From the NCBI GenBank assembly GCA_905116865.2, contig CAJHNH020007035.1, positions 275,001 through 339,000 on the forward strand: 64,000 bases of DNA, written 5' to 3'. Each line of letters starts with the position of its first letter. Positions within the stretch are counted from its first letter, which is position 1. Below are positions 22,231-35,928 of the stretch, piece by piece. Below the pieces are notes generated by a model. The model worked only from the letters and a program-made list of their open reading frames with translations. It made no database searches and had not been told where the DNA came from. Made by a program: the position numbers and the translations under genes. The stretch is from Candidula unifasciata (lineage: Eukaryota; Mollusca; Gastropoda; Stylommatophora; Geomitridae).

Positions 22231-22450
22231 AGTGATGTTTCACCATCTTCGTCATTCCCTTGTGGGATGCCATTTTTCGTTATTTTGAAGCCCCACCCTA
22301 GCTGTTGCCAGGGGCTTCAATATAACCTAACGGTTAACTGGGGTTTTTTGGGACCTCTCCACAGGTGATGCTCATCCGCATGATGACACTTTGTGTCACC
22401 GGGTATTTATCGCTCTGTGTGATGTCCTGGTGGGGTAAAATTTACATACA
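22230..22450 (+). repeat. Repeat-B copy
   Basis: CTTGTGGGATGCCATTTTTC, AGCCCCACCCTAGCTGTTGC, GACCTCTCCACAGGTGATGC, TCATCCGCATGATGACACTT, GATGTCCTGGTGGGG; followed by (TAAC)n. Other copies: 23310-23520 (+), 11010-11205 (-), 48240-48460 (-). Confidence 0.72.
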
Positions 22451-22466
22451 GTGATGTTGGAACCTC

Positions 22467-22576
<110 letters not shown>

Positions 22577-23309
22577 GTTGTGTTGTTCGTCCATCACGAG
22601 TGATGAAGACCACTTTATGTGATGATGATGATGATAGCGAAAGTGACTTGCGCAAGGACTTGGATTTAAGTGACGAAGAGTTGCGCAATTTGTGGACCTC
22701 AATCTCACGCCTGTGTCCATCTTGATCCAATGGCAGGACAATGTCGAGACGATTCGAAATGGACCTAGGTGCAGTGGATAACCAAGGCGTCTTAAGTGCC
22801 CTGCCTTGCTGGAAGCTCTCCACAGAGCCTGCTGGTAGTCGCCTTTTTGTCCGATGAACTAATAAGAGGTTTCATCCACACAATCCACTTAGTCCAGTTA
22901 GTCTTCACTAACTAACTAACTAACTAACTGACTGGCTGGCTGACTGGCTGGCTGGCTGACTGACTGACTAACTAACAAGAAATTAACGAAGACGTACACG
23001 GGTTCAGAGTTCACTAACTGGAGTCTACAGCCTACAATGTGAAGATCGCATAAATTATTTATTGTGTTTGCAAAACAATCAAAAAAAAGGAGGGCTGTGC
23101 AATCGTCAGCGTCATCATTTATGGTAAACTAAAAAAATCCGAATTCCTTAATGCGAAGTATAAACACGTTTTGATGAGTTTCTTCTGACATATTTTTGAA
23201 AATACTTAACCAGGACCGTCGGTAGTTACCCACGGTCCCGCATAAACCAAGGAGACTACCAAGAAAAACAAAAGCAGTGGTAAATATCAGGAAGAGTTAC
23301 TTCAATCTA

Positions 23310-23520
23310 GTCGCCCCTTGTGGGATGCAATTTTTCGTTTTTTGAAGCCCCACCCTGGCCTTTGCCAGGGGCCCTGAATATAGATGGGACACAGTTGTGG
23401 CTATAACGGCTGAAGAGAGTTTCTGGGACCTCTCCGCGGGTGATCCTCATCCGCATGGTGACACTTTGTGTCACCGTGTGTTTCTCGCTTGTGTGATGTC
23501 CTGGTGGGGTACAACAAGCA
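23310..23520 (+). repeat. Repeat-B copy
   Basis: CCTTGTGGGATGCAATTTTT, GCCAGGGGCCCTGAATATAG, GACCTCTCCGCGGGTGATCC, TGTGATGTCCTGGTGGGGTA; it ends in an (AAGC)n run. Confidence 0.72.
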
Positions 23521-23604
23521 AGCAAGCAAGAGTTACTTCCCGTGTTGACAGTTACTGTACTTTGAACGGACTTTAAACAACAGTTAGTGGCACATAATGT
23601 TACG

Positions 23605-23715
23605 GATTAATGGTGAGGATGATAATGCTGATGAGGATAATGCTGATGAGGATGATAATGCTGATAAGGATGATAATGCTGATGAGAATGATAATGCTGA
23701 TGATGACGACGATGA
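23605..23715. repeat. GATGATAATGCTGAT minisatellite
   Basis: About five units of 18-24 bp (GATGATAATGCTGATRAG). It yields an Asp- or Ser-rich frame without gene support. Confidence 0.85.
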
Positions 23716-23834
23716 AGATTTAAAAAGAAAATAATAATTATAGTTATCTCTCCACTGTCTTCTTATCAATCTTTCATTTCTATGTGTGGTTTCCGGGGCC
23801 CATTTGAAGGGAAGAGGGGAGGGGATAGACCTAC

Positions 23835-24070
23835 TGCCATCTAACAAGCATGCCGTAAAATGCGACTAAATAAGGAGAGTTTCAATTGAAGTCGGAGTGC
23901 ATCTGAGTGAGAAGCAAGGAACCAACAGTCTGCATACAAATAAGCCAGTTCTGTAAAATGTGTGTGCACGCAATACTCAAGATATGGAACTAGACTAAAT
24001 CCAGAAGTGGGCAAACAACCAGGACTTTCCACTGGAGTTTACAGCCGGTGAACACTAAGAAAAAGAACAT
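23835..24070 (+). mobile_element. SINE-A copy
   Basis: ACAAGCATGCCGTAAAATGC, GCAAGGAACCAACAGTCTGC, ACAACCAGGACTTTCCACTG, tail AAGAAAAAGAA. Confidence 0.72.
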
Positions 24071-24138
24071 TCTTCTACAAAACCGCATCTCTACAGTTGC
24101 GACATGTTTTTGAATCTCAGGGTTTCAGACCTTTAGAT

Positions 24139-24474
24139 CAGGGGTTCACAAACTTTTTGGGCCGTGGCACCCTTGTCAGGCTAAACAAAAACAAAAACAA
24201 TCGCGGCACACCAAGATATAAAGTAGTTAAATTCTTAGAAAGAGAAAAAAAATAGTGCGCATTTAATGTCCAGTTGTCTTGAATGCGATGAATGAAACTG
24301 TTTGGATGAATTTTGTATTACACCCTTTCATTTTTATAAATTCGCTCCATCATGCCTTCTTGAATAATTTCACAATGTTTAGCTTAGCCGACTTTTCTTG
24401 ATTACTGCCGCAGCCTCCGTGGCATACTATTGAGGCACCCCAGGGTTCCGCGGCACCCAGTTGGAGAACCTCTG
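24139..24474 (+). mobile_element. hAT-type MITE, 336 bp
   Basis: The ends CAGGGGTTCACAAACTTTTT and TTGGAGAACCTCTG are imperfect inverted repeats. GCCGTGGCACCC and its counterpart GGTTCCGCGGCACCC lie inside. Flanking 8-mers are CTTTAGAT and TTTTAGAT (7 of 8 identical). It has no coding capacity. Confidence 0.85.
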
Positions 24475-24529
24475 TTTTAGATAGCAGCCAGCAGGGAAGA
24501 CACGGCACACACGGACGATGGAAAATTAT

Positions 24530-24835
24530 TTGATCTACTAATCTTGATGGTAACTGATGTATGACAAGCTGGGTGTTTTGATGGTTCTCTCGGAGCGATT
24601 GAACTTTGCACAGGCACAGACAAATCCTTATGGTCTGGGGGTAATGGTGCTTCGAGAAGTTACAAGGGGATCCGGCGGCGCTCAACACTCGGGGGGAAGG
24701 CGAGACAGATTTACAATCAGACAGTTACTGGTACCATCGGAATTAGAACTCTTCGCTTGCTGCTGAAGATGGGGACGGAGCGCTTGGGGGTATCGAAGGT
24801 GTTTCGACGTCGATTCTTAACTCAACATCTGCTAA
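24530..24835 (+). pseudogene. LINE-G fragment
   Basis: The frame gives GGKARQIYNQTVTGTIGIRT and LRLLLKMGTERLG after an upstream shared TGATGTATGACAAGCTGGGT module. Confidence 0.7.
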
Positions 24836-25249
24836 TCGTCCCACTGTCCGAAATTCGTGCTTTTATTTTTCCAGCTACTTACCAATGCAAGCACAGCTAA
24901 CGGAATATTACAAATCAAAGTTTCAGAAAAGGACGTTTTCAATGCCATAAATACAACTATTTGTAGACCAAGAATGACCTATGATAAAAAGCCTTCTCGC
25001 TTCATTATACTCCGCCGTGTTATAGAAACAGTGTTGAAAGCGATAGATATGTTTTATTCGTCTACATAGAAAAACCTTGTCACAATTTTAAATAATAGTG
25101 TCATTACAGTGAATGGGTTTGTTTATGTCGTAGATTCAGTGGCGGACACAGATCATCAAACACACCCTTACGGTATTACACAATTACTGCGTAACCATTT
25201 TGTGGTACCCCGGTATTACTGTGCCATATGGCTATATCGCTGAATGGGG

Positions 25250-25490
25250 TTTTGTGCGATTAGGTGGTGAACTGTTGTATGACAAGTTAGATATTGTGAG
25301 GGTCTTTTGGGAGCGAGTAAACAGTGCAGAGGCGCAGATAGATCATTACGGTCTAAAAAGAATGGCGCTGAGGTTACCAGGAGATCTGGCCGACGCTCAA
25401 CACTCAGGGGAAGGATGAGACGGATATACAATCAGACGGTTACAGGTACCATCGGAATTGGAACTTTTTGCTTGCTGTCACTAGGCATAA
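25250..25490 (+). pseudogene. LINE-G fragment
   Basis: GGTGGTGAACTGTTGTATGA through a frame encoding RRIYNQTVTGTIGIGTF, the same tail as at 24530, 720 bp away. Confidence 0.7.
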
Positions 25491-25734
25491 AGAGAACTGA
25501 CGATGATTGATCGACGAGCTTACTCATATAGCGGGACCACTGAGACCTCTTGCAAGTTTTCTGGAGTGGGGGGGGGGGGGGTTAGAGCTCGACCCTAACC
25601 CTAAAAAAAACTATTGAGGGGCTTCCCGTCCTTCCAAGCTGTGGGACAGGGTGGCACAAGGTGTCTCAGCACTCAAGTTCTGGCGCCTATACCTGGAGCT
25701 GTCCTATGCAGAAACGCCAGCACTCTATGGCTGA

Positions 25735-26045
25735 TTAACATCATACCGGACGTCTTTTACTTCCCACGACATTTTCTGATACTCATTTTACGCTAAATCG
25801 GTTTTGAAGCCCATGTTATTTTTTTCTAAATGGTGTTTATGAGGATTCAAACCCACAGTAGGTTTTGTTCTATCTGAGAATACGACCTGGTGAGGCTCCC
25901 ATCTCTTTCCTGCTAGAACACTCGTTTGACTGTCCGAACACCACGGAAAAGGTGTGCTTGTGAGGGAAAACAGCCAACCGTGTAGTCTAACCCTAGTACT
26001 CGAGGATCGTGAACTTGTTAAATGCAAACACTAACCTTTAACAGA
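25735..26045 (-). mobile_element. SINE-C copy
   Basis: Reverse-oriented and diverged: TTAACATCATACCGGACGTC, TTTACTTCCCACGACAT, then a tRNA-like head region near 25840-26035. Confidence 0.55.
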
Positions 26046-26512
26046 TAGGCTTAAAGGGTCTCCGATACACCAAAAATCCCCCACCCCTTTTTCTCCCCGT
26101 ATACAGACAAAACATAAGTACAGTCATGTATGTGATGTCAATGGCCCATAGGTTTTCATATCGATCGAGCTGCCGTGTGTCAATACCTGTATTTCTGGTA
26201 TTGAACTCTGTTATTGATCTCTGGATACAGTATAGAGGTGTGGGAGCCAGTGGTTCTCTCGTTGTGGTTATAGAGGACGTGGTTGCTGATATTTTTTTAT
26301 TTTTTTAATTTAGCTATCAATCTGAATCTGTTTTAACACATTCATGACTATTATTTCTCTTCCATCCCCTCCCCCCTCCTCCCTTTTCCCCATCCCCTGT
26401 AATGCACATACTGCATCTCTGTTGTCGTTTCCCCCTTCTCCTGTTCTCCTCGTTATCTTACGTCTTATTATCCTTTTATTTGCAGTCGCTAACTGTTAAA
26501 CTGGTAGAAAGC

Positions 26513-27080
26513 AGCAGCTGCTGCAGTAGTGGTAGCAGCAGTAGTGATAATGGTAGTGATAGTTGTAGTGATTATGGTGGTATCCGTGTTGGTGGTGGTA
26601 GTAGTAGTAGTAACAGCAGCAGCACTAGCAGTAGTGGTAGCAGCGACAACAGCAGAAAGATGTTTTCCACCACCAATTCAGGCTATACCGACCCAGAAAC
26701 ACAACAAAGATAACGTCAGAATCTCGAGCTCAAAAGAAAATAAAAAGTAGAAATAAAGTAGAAGTAGAAAAAAAAAGTAGAAAAAACAAGAAAGAAAGAA
26801 CATTAGCAGTATCAGTAGCAACAGTAGTTGTAGTAGTAGCAGCAGCAGCATTAGTAGTAGCAGTAGTAGTGCAGTAGTACTAGCAGTAGTAGTGCAGTAG
26901 TAGTAGCAGTAGTAACAGTAATAGTAGTAGAAGTAGCAGCAGTAGAAGTAGCAGCAGCAGAAGCGGTAGCAGTAATAGTAATAGTAACCGTCGTAGTAGT
27001 AGCAGTAGCGGTAATAGTAGTAGTAGTAGTAGCAGTAGCAGTAGTTGTAGCTGCAGCAGCAGCAGTAGTAGTAGCAGCAG
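26513..27080. repeat. Imperfect AGT/AGC trinucleotide tracts
   Basis: Two blocks (about 26513-26650 and 26800-27080) of AGT/AGC/GGT triplets separated by AAAG-rich sequence. The first follows a pyrimidine tract and CAG at 26486-26494, which explains an apparent open frame; it has no recognisable protein. Confidence 0.9.
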
Positions 27081-27591
27081 CCAGTTGTATTCTTAGCGAA
27101 AGTTTAGATATATTTACCAAGGGGACGCCGCCTGGATACCAAGTTGAGAAACTGATCTGCCCAGATTTCCTTCAAGTGTAGAGGTGCATAACAGAAGCTC
27201 GAAACTGCTGCTTATGTAAACTCAAGTTGTGGAAATGTCTCTGGCCAATATTATTTGGAATCTAGGATCTGAACTGACAGGGAGATTTCCTCGGTGTTTG
27301 TGTGTGGTATGTGAATTTGGCGTTTCTGACTCCTGGCTAACTATACTATTCTTAAGCTTAGTTGGTATGAACACATAATTACAGCGGATTTAGTGTGTGT
27401 TGCCAGCGATATCGTAATACTTTTATTCTTTATTATTTTATATATGAATACATTTTTATAGGGAGAAGAAGAAGGCCCCGATGAAGAGAACTGGTCGGGT
27501 CCACAGATACAAGTATACCACATTTACAGTTACCTGTATTAAAGATGTGGTTAGTTGGTCAAAAGAAAGTAATTAGAACGAGACATAAAAG

Positions 27592-28961
<1,370 letters not shown>

Positions 28962-29224
28962 TTCATGAGAATTTAGACTTCTTATAAGATCGCACCCACT
29001 CCCATGTATGATAACTAAAGCTACTGTTCTGTTTTGTGGTCCCCTAGTTTTATGTAAATTCCCTGAACTATTTATTAGATTCGGTCTTGGTTTGTTTCGT
29101 ACACTCAGTGTTAATGTTTCAGGCGGTGGCCACATTGTACAAGCAGATTCCTTCTGGGACCCCCACGGAATCCCTGCCAGGCTGGTTTAGCCGTTAGGGA
29201 TGACTTCATTATATAATCCAGACT

Positions 29225-29610
29225 GTAAATTGAGGTTTACCAACAGATCAACATCATGGCACACGGGTAGTAACCCATAAGTGCCCCGTTCTTCTTATAA
29301 CTCAATTCTGAGTCCGAAAAAGCTTGGAACAGTGCACAAGTTCTGTAGCACCAGCGAAGACCCTGAAATACTTTAGGTAGATTTTTAACTCCAATTTTTT
29401 CCCGCGCAGCGCCGTTAGGCTAGTCTGTTCGATTTCCAACTGCCAAGGGAATTTTTACGTGCGTCACAATACACATGGGCGTCCAATCTCTCTACAAACA
29501 GGCCAGAAGGATTTACTAGAAGTCCAAGTCCACGTGAAAAAATTCATACCCCCACCGTGGATTGAACTCGGAACCTCCAGTACTCGAGGCGGACACCATG
29601 CTTCGAGCCC
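29225..29610 (+). mobile_element. Repeat-D full-length copy (tRNA-like head on the minus strand)
   Basis: CAACAGATCAACATCATGGC ... GCGAAGACCCTGAAATACTT ... CACCGTGGATTGAACTCGGA at 29556-29575. The complement of this last segment is a B box, as at 17510. Confidence 0.75.
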
Positions 29611-30555
29611 ACGCAGCCCCCCCCCCCCCCTAATAGAACAGTGGAAGACATGCAATTCGTACCTACAGACTTTATTAAGGCGTGTGGCTTTACCTGAAAA
29701 CCATTGGCAGATAGAATGTAAAAGAAGAAGTACATTTCGTACCTTAACAGATTTGTTTACTACTGACATTTGCTAACTGACAACTAACTATTTCAGCAAC
29801 CAGCTGTACAAATACCTAGCCTCTCGTGGCGCAGCCGAGCACAGAAATACCACTTATGAATTCCAACCTTGGAAAGTTCAGATCCTAACTTGTGCCATAA
29901 ATGTCATTAGAACGTGGCGCTGCCTCGCCCGACATCGCCACGGATGGCAAGGAGCAGGTGACACCGGATGAACTTTTCGGACCTATGTCACCCGGAAGAG
30001 ATCATGGGTAGGTTTGCGTGTATGTGTGACCTCTCTGGGAATATGTGACATGTGTTATAATATTTCTCTCTATCTCTCTATTCCCCGTATGGGTTCTGGT
30101 GCCCCTTTTTAGGCGATGGAAGGTAGTTGGCAGGCCCACAACCCTATAACAAATGCCCAGTCTACCGTTCACAGTAAACGCCCATGCTCCCATAAATCCT
30201 AGAGCTCCGCTGGTCTACCACGCTTTCCTAGTAGGAACTCCCACATGAGTCGTTAAGCGGTCACCTAAATACTAGTCCGTTATTCACTGTCATTACCTAA
30301 AGTCGCCCATAGCCACACAGACTATTGACAACAAAAAAGGTTAGTTGCGTATCCTTTACAGGACGTTGCCGAACCAACCCCAACAGCTTTTGGATGTTGA
30401 GTCTTGACAACAAGCATGTCGCAAAAAAGCGACTAACTAGGGGCTTCAGAAATGGTATATATTGGACCAAAAGGCGCAGATATCGCAGCTTAGTTATAAA
30501 CACAGCTATAAACTCAATGTGCCACTCACCTGTTTTGAGAGCAGCATATTAGTAA

Positions 30556-30840
30556 TAATGAGTCGCTATAGTGAAGCAGTTAGCCGCTCGCCTGCGAATC
30601 GGAAGGTCGGCAGGATTCGGGTACTGACGGAGCCGAGCTTTTTTCCCCTTCAAAAATGATCTTAGCTCCAAAGTGGACCCAGTCTTATGTGGGTACCAGG
30701 TACAAGCCCTAGGAGGTAAACAACGGCCGGCCGGCTTGATGTTGACCACATCACCCACCAAGTGCCCAATGGTCTATCAAATATCGGTCTAGCCCTATAT
30801 GCCCAAAAGGAATGGAGGTGTGGAAAAGGGTACTTTACAT
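30556..30840 (+). mobile_element. SINE-C copy
   Basis: A degraded tRNA-like head (AAGCAGTTAGCCGCTCGCCT) and a body with GTGGACCCAGTCTTATGTGG, GGCCGGCCGGCTTGATG and GCCCAATGGTCTATC. Confidence 0.7.
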
Positions 30841-31080
30841 ATAATAGTAATAATAAAAATATTGCTATCAAGCAATTATTTTTTGCTGATTACATTCTAT
30901 CTGTTTTATCCACATTATGTGTGTCCTTACTATACCCTACTGTTTTACATTCCGTCATTATTTACTAGATTATATTGTCTCTTACATTGGGGGGGGGGGG
31001 GGGGTGTCTCTGGACTCAGATAAAATTAAACTTACATTTCTGCGTTTTTTGTGAAATAATTCACATTCTGTATGTCTTCC

Positions 31081-31084
<4 letters not shown>

Positions 31085-31148
<64 letters not shown>
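31085..31148. repeat. (TA)n microsatellite
   Basis: A 64-bp pure TA tract next to the SINE-A copy at 31155. Confidence 0.97.
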
Positions 31149-31150
<2 letters not shown>

Positions 31151-31154
31151 GTGT

Positions 31155-31305
31155 CATTTCCAACACAAATGAGTCAGATCTGTAAAACGGATGCACACGT
31201 AACACTCAAGTTCTGGAACAGGACTGCAGTCCAAAAGTGGATGAACAACCAGAGCTTTCCGCCAGTTTACAGCAAAATAACACAAAGAAGAAGAAGAAGA
31301 AGAAT
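31155..31305 (+). mobile_element. SINE-A copy ending in (GAA)n
   Basis: CACAAATGAGTCAGATCTGT, AACAACCAGAGCTTTCCGCC, then AAGAAGAAGAAGAAGAA as tail. Confidence 0.7.
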
Positions 31306-32244
31306 TTCCAACACGAGATCGATTACGTATTCACACACTATCATGGGTGGTAGAGGCGGAAGTTCAAGCCTTCATTCTTGAAAATTCTGCTGATGGAGGT
31401 GCGTTATTTACATCGATGGATCCGTAGTTTGACGCGTGCTGGTAGTCTGGTAGTCTTAGTTTCAGCTTCATAGCAAACGGGTCACCCCATCTTTGCTCCG
31501 CTCCCGTGCCAACGAAAAACACACAGAATGTTTATCACAATCCCTTGTGGAAAGATTGACAGACTGCTGTCTCAGCATATCCAGCATACACACGCATTAA
31601 AGCATACGGTAGCCATCCGAAGTGCTAACACAAACAGTCCGACATTAGAAATGTAGTTCATCATTGATGGTAACAGAATTCACCAACAGATCAGCAGTTG
31701 TCCAAGCGATCAATTTTAATCACATAGGGGCACCACCAACATTGCGACATAGGCATCGCGCCTTTTTCTGAACCTACAATTCACACCACCACGTTGGTCA
31801 CAGTCGAAAAAAACATTACACGTGAAATCCGCAGCTTACAGTGTCACGCCATGCATTCAACTCAGAAGCTGGGCGATGAAACTATATACTTCCAGTCTAC
31901 AAATGAAACAAATATGCATCGGCCACCGTCCGGCAGAGGCCAAAAATGTGCCTTGGCTCCGAACAGTGCCCCTGCCTAGCGTCCATTTTGACCGGAAGTA
32001 CAAAGTCCTTAGGCTTTCACAGCTCTAGTTCGAGGGAGAACAGTAACAGAATACAGCGGTGCTTTTGCCTCGACTACAAGTAGTCTGACCATGGAGGTGA
32101 TGGCGGTAACAAAAGCGATGATGTGGCTAGAGACACGACAGTTTTCTCATGCGTGCTTTCTAAAAGAATCCATAAGCCTACTTTAGAAGATTGAGACAGT
32201 TTGGACAGGAGCTTCATTTTTGTACCATGGCACTCTGATGTAAG

Positions 32245-32560
32245 AGGGGAACAGCGAGCGTATTGACTTACTGGCAGGACCACAGTAGATACGGACAAGC
32301 AATTGACCGAGCCGATGTTCTCAATCCTTTCCTCGAGTCAGGACGAGTAAATGTTTCAGGAGACGACGCTGAGTCGACAACATTGAAAGGACTACAAGAA
32401 CTTCAGGTCAAAAGAAGTATTGCCAGACATGAACGCTATACAGGTAGCCAAAGAAGAATAGTAAACCAAAACAGAGAGTGTTATCAATTGCTACATGCTG
32501 AGGGATATAATCAAGATGGGATCAGAGCGCTTATGGACTTTTCTGATATGCAGTGAGGAT
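32245..32560 (+). repeat. Dispersed repeat with open frame, related to 51840-52080
   Basis: A 97-codon frame (DHSRYGQAIDRADVLNPFLE, ESTTLKGLQELQVKRSIARH). Its diverged counterpart at 51840-52080 shares ACTTGCTGGCAGGGCTACGG, AGTAAGCAGGACAAGAAGAG and CCAAAGAAGAATAGTAAATC-like text but is stop-broken. It is probably part of a transposable element; no domain recognised. Confidence 0.55.
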
Positions 32561-32567
32561 GATCTGT

Positions 32568-32586
32568 CAACTAACTAACTAACTAG

Positions 32587-32649
<63 letters not shown>

Positions 32650-32690
32650 GCTAACTAACTAGCTAACCAACTAACTAGCTACACTATCTT
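32568..32690. repeat. (AACT)n microsatellite
   Basis: AACT units with occasional AGCT, directly following the retroelement-like frame at 32260-32555. Confidence 0.95.
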
Positions 32691-33446
32691 GTGGGAAACA
32701 GACCTACTGGTCTTCATGGTTCATAAGTCGACAACAGGGGCGCCAGAACCTGGAGGTTCGTGAACCTTGAGGGCTCCTTCCCCGTTTTCCCACACCAAAA
32801 CCCGGTGTTCCACGGTCGAAACCGTTTAAAACAAACCTTTCCGCCCTCTCCCCTGTCAAAACAACAATTACGGCCTGCCTGGATATACCATTTGCGGTGT
32901 AGGCGGCGCCGGGGGAGGGGGTTGGGGGGTTGGGTGGTATTCGAGGCTGAGGGTTTAGGGCCGCATGGTTAATGCTGTCGGCACAGACTGGGCAGGTTAA
33001 AATTTTATTTTTGTGCCGACAGAAAGAAACAAAAATCAGTGACTTTAGAGGGGCCGAACCTGGGTCTCCTGCAAGGGAGCCTGGTGTTCTAATTTGTCCC
33101 GTCTCCCTGCTATCCCCACCCCTCCCCCCCCCCTTCATCCTTAGGGAGAAAAAAAAGGCAAGAGGCCAATATGCCCCTTCCTCAACCACTTACGGAAGTT
33201 CTCTGAGTTTTTGGTTATACATTTAATTTTTTTTTTCCAGATGTTCAAATGCCCTTTCCATTCAGCACATAATTATTATTACACTCATAAATAGGGTTTA
33301 TACTCCTTAAAGCCACCGTCCGCTAGAAAATATCTACAGAGGATGGGCCCATCCCCCCTTCCCCTAATGTTTTCCTTGAGTCATCACCCCTAGTCCCCAG
33401 TATACAACATCTACCTGTCATGATAACAAGTGACCTTTAACTCATT

Positions 33447-33720
33447 TAAGCGCCGTGGCCGAGCGGCTAGGCACTCGCTTGCGGATCGGAATGTTGTGAG
33501 TTCGCTCCCTGGAGGAGCCGGACTTTTTTCAAAAATGACCTTGTTTCCCAGGTCGACCCAGTCTTGAGTGGGTACCGGGTGCAGTCACGGAAAGTAAAGG
33601 CGGCCGGCGTGATGCTGACCACATCACCCATCTTGTGTCGATTGGTCAATAAAATATAGGTCTATCCCTATATGCCCTATAGTCTAAAGGCGTGGAAAAG
33701 AGTACTATACTTGACTTTTT
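33447..33720 (+). mobile_element. SINE-C copy with tRNA head
   Basis: The head GCCGTGGCCGAGCGGCTAGG (A box) and GAGTTCGCTCC (B-box-like) resembles a Ser/Leu-type tRNA start. The SINE-C body and ACTATACTTGAC tail follow. It lies 108 bp before the first recognised CARD-gene exon. Confidence 0.8.
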
Positions 33721-33827
33721 TACTTATTATAATACATTTAGTAACCGACCCCTATAGTAAATTTCACAATAACTGACCTGTGATTGGCAGTATTTGAAGA
33801 TAACTGACGTATGATAAATTATTACAG

Positions 33828-33892
33828 GCATACAGAGGAAACCATTCACAGCAAGAAATATCAGGGCACAGGCGATGTGTTCAGAAATTCAG
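33828..33892 (+). CDS. CARD/coiled-coil gene, first recognisable exon (internal)
   Basis: A 65-nt exon: acceptor ATTATTACAG|G in phase 2, donor AATTCAG|GTAAAC in phase 1. It encodes HTEETIHSKKYQGTGDVFRN then S. It is supported by both splice sites and by exact phase compatibility with the exon at 35929 (G|AT makes Asp). There is no start codon, so at least one exon lies upstream; none could be picked out in the repeat-filled 18.5-33.8 kb stretch. By itself the sequence matches no known domain. Confidence 0.55.
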
Positions 33893-34489
33893 GTAAACAC
33901 TCTCTTGATTCTGATTCTCTGGTCATGGGTGCTGGAACCTGCTGGTTCTGGTGCCCCCCCCCCCTTTCCCCCCATCTCGTAGTTTTAAGAAGCTGAACCC
34001 TCCTCTTCTTCTGTCTCCTATTACCCATTGGAGCATAGGGCCTCAACCAACTCACACCAAGTCATTCTATCCTTCGCTATTTCATGCAGGTCACCTTAGG
34101 TCTTCCCCATGCCTTTAACTTCAATTCCTAGCATCCTTCGCCGTGTGTATTTTGGTCCGCCTTTATTTCTGTAACCTCCTGTGGGTTCCAGCACAAAGAC
34201 ATTCTAGTTATTTGGTTCTCAGGTTTACCCAACGTGTGTCCGCCAGCGTTTTTTCCTCATCTGTTGGTCATCGCTGGAACTTGTTTAGTTCTCTCCGAAA
34301 GCTCAGCATTAGTTTTTTCTATCACACCATTTAATTCCCAGTGTTCTGCGCAGACAACATTTAGTGAATGTGTGTAATGTTTTAGTAGTTGTCTTGGTTG
34401 TTCTCCTTAGAATAAAACATTTTCAGTTTAATATTAGTTAAAATTTCTTGTGACCTCACCCCTAAAACATTTCCAAGAAGCTAAGTGGT

Positions 34490-35330
34490 CACTCAAATTA
34501 CGTATGGTGTTCTGTGGTCACTCAAATTATGTATGGTCTACTGTGGTCACTCAAATCACATACGGTGTTCTTTTGTCACTAAAAATCACGTTTGGTGTTC
34601 TGTGGTCACTCAAATCACGTATGGTGTTCTGTGGTCACTCAAATCCCGTAGGGTGTTCTGTGGTCACTAAAAATCGCGTTTGGTGTTCTGTGGTCACTCA
34701 AATCACGTATGGTGTTCTGTGATCACTCATATCACGTATGGTGTTCTGTGGTCACTAAAAATCACGTTTGGTGTTCTGTGGTCACTGAAATCACGTATGA
34801 TATTCTGTGGTAACTCTAATCACGTATGGTGTTCTGTGGTCACTAAAAATCACGTATGGTGTTCTGTGGTCACTAAAAATCACGTTTGGTCAACTGTGGT
34901 CACTCAAATCACGTATGGTCTACTGTGGTCACTCAAATCACGTATGATGTTCTGTGGTCACTAAAAATCAAGTTCGGTGTTCTGTGGTCACTCAAATCAC
35001 GTATGGTGTTCTCTGGTAACTCAAATCACGTATGGTGTTCTGTGGTCACTAAAAATCACGTGTGGTGTTCTGTGGTCACTCAAATCACTTATGGTGTTCT
35101 GTGGTCACTCAAATCACGTATGGTGTTCTGTGGTCACTTAAATCACGTATGGTCTACTGTGGTCACTCAAATCACGTATGGTCTATTGTGGTCACTCAAA
35201 TCACGTATGGTGTTCTGTGGTCACTAAAAATCCCGTATGGTGGTGTTCTGTGGCCACTCAAATCACATATGGTGTTCAGTGGTCACTAAAAATCACGTAT
35301 GGTTTTCTGTCGTCACTCAAATCAGGTATT
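34490..35330. repeat. ~29-bp minisatellite, about 29 units
   Basis: The unit is GGTGTTCTGTGGTCACTCAA followed by ATCACGTAT, alternating with an ACTAAAAATCACGTTT variant. It lies in the intron between the exons at 33828 and 35929. Open frames across it are repeat shadows. Confidence 0.93.
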
Positions 35331-35541
35331 TCCTTACACATTAACAATTAACTAAAATATTACATTTTCTGTCATTCATCGTAAAATGATAATAATAATA
35401 TAGTAATAATTATATTTTGATATTATTACTGCGCTTTTAAAGAGGGTTTGAGGCCCCATTAAACCAGACCTTTCGCATCGTATACTTTCTTACCCAAGGT
35501 GTCGCTTATATCCTGTGCCCATATTCGTACTGGTCTATTTT

Positions 35542-35662
<121 letters not shown>

Positions 35663-35928
35663 AATGTAGTTTGTTATTCTAATTCTATTTGTGCTACTGT
35701 TATACTATCGTCAACTCTTAGCATATATTCTTAGTGGCAGTGTCTGTGTGAAATAAACGTTCTCTCTTCAGAAATTTACCATACATGACCATGACAACAA
35801 GCTGAACACACATAGCCTTACACCTGCCTATATTATGTAAAGTACACACAAAAAAAAGGAATATGTCATAACATAAAATGAACTTCAACCCCCCCCCCCC
35901 CCCTCCCATTTTCTCTCTCTTGTTATAG

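Larger units (their letters stand above)
29610..33440. other. Intergenic upstream of the CARD gene; first exon not found
   Basis: Besides the listed SINEs, TA and AACT repeats, the stretches 29640-30330, 31300-32240 and 32700-33300 hold no recognisable domain. A 10-bp inverted repeat (TGTCGGCACA at 32977 and TGTGCCGACA at about 33012) can form a hairpin. The 161-codon minus frame at 32704-33189 is not supported. Confidence 0.45.

Noticed and set aside
26402..26713. Frame after a good pyrimidine tract and CAG
   Set aside because: The coding content is AGT/AGC triplet repeat; no partner exon found.
32704..33189. 161-codon minus-strand frame
   Set aside because: No recognisable domain, C/G-rich and Pro-rich with homopolymer runs, no splice support.
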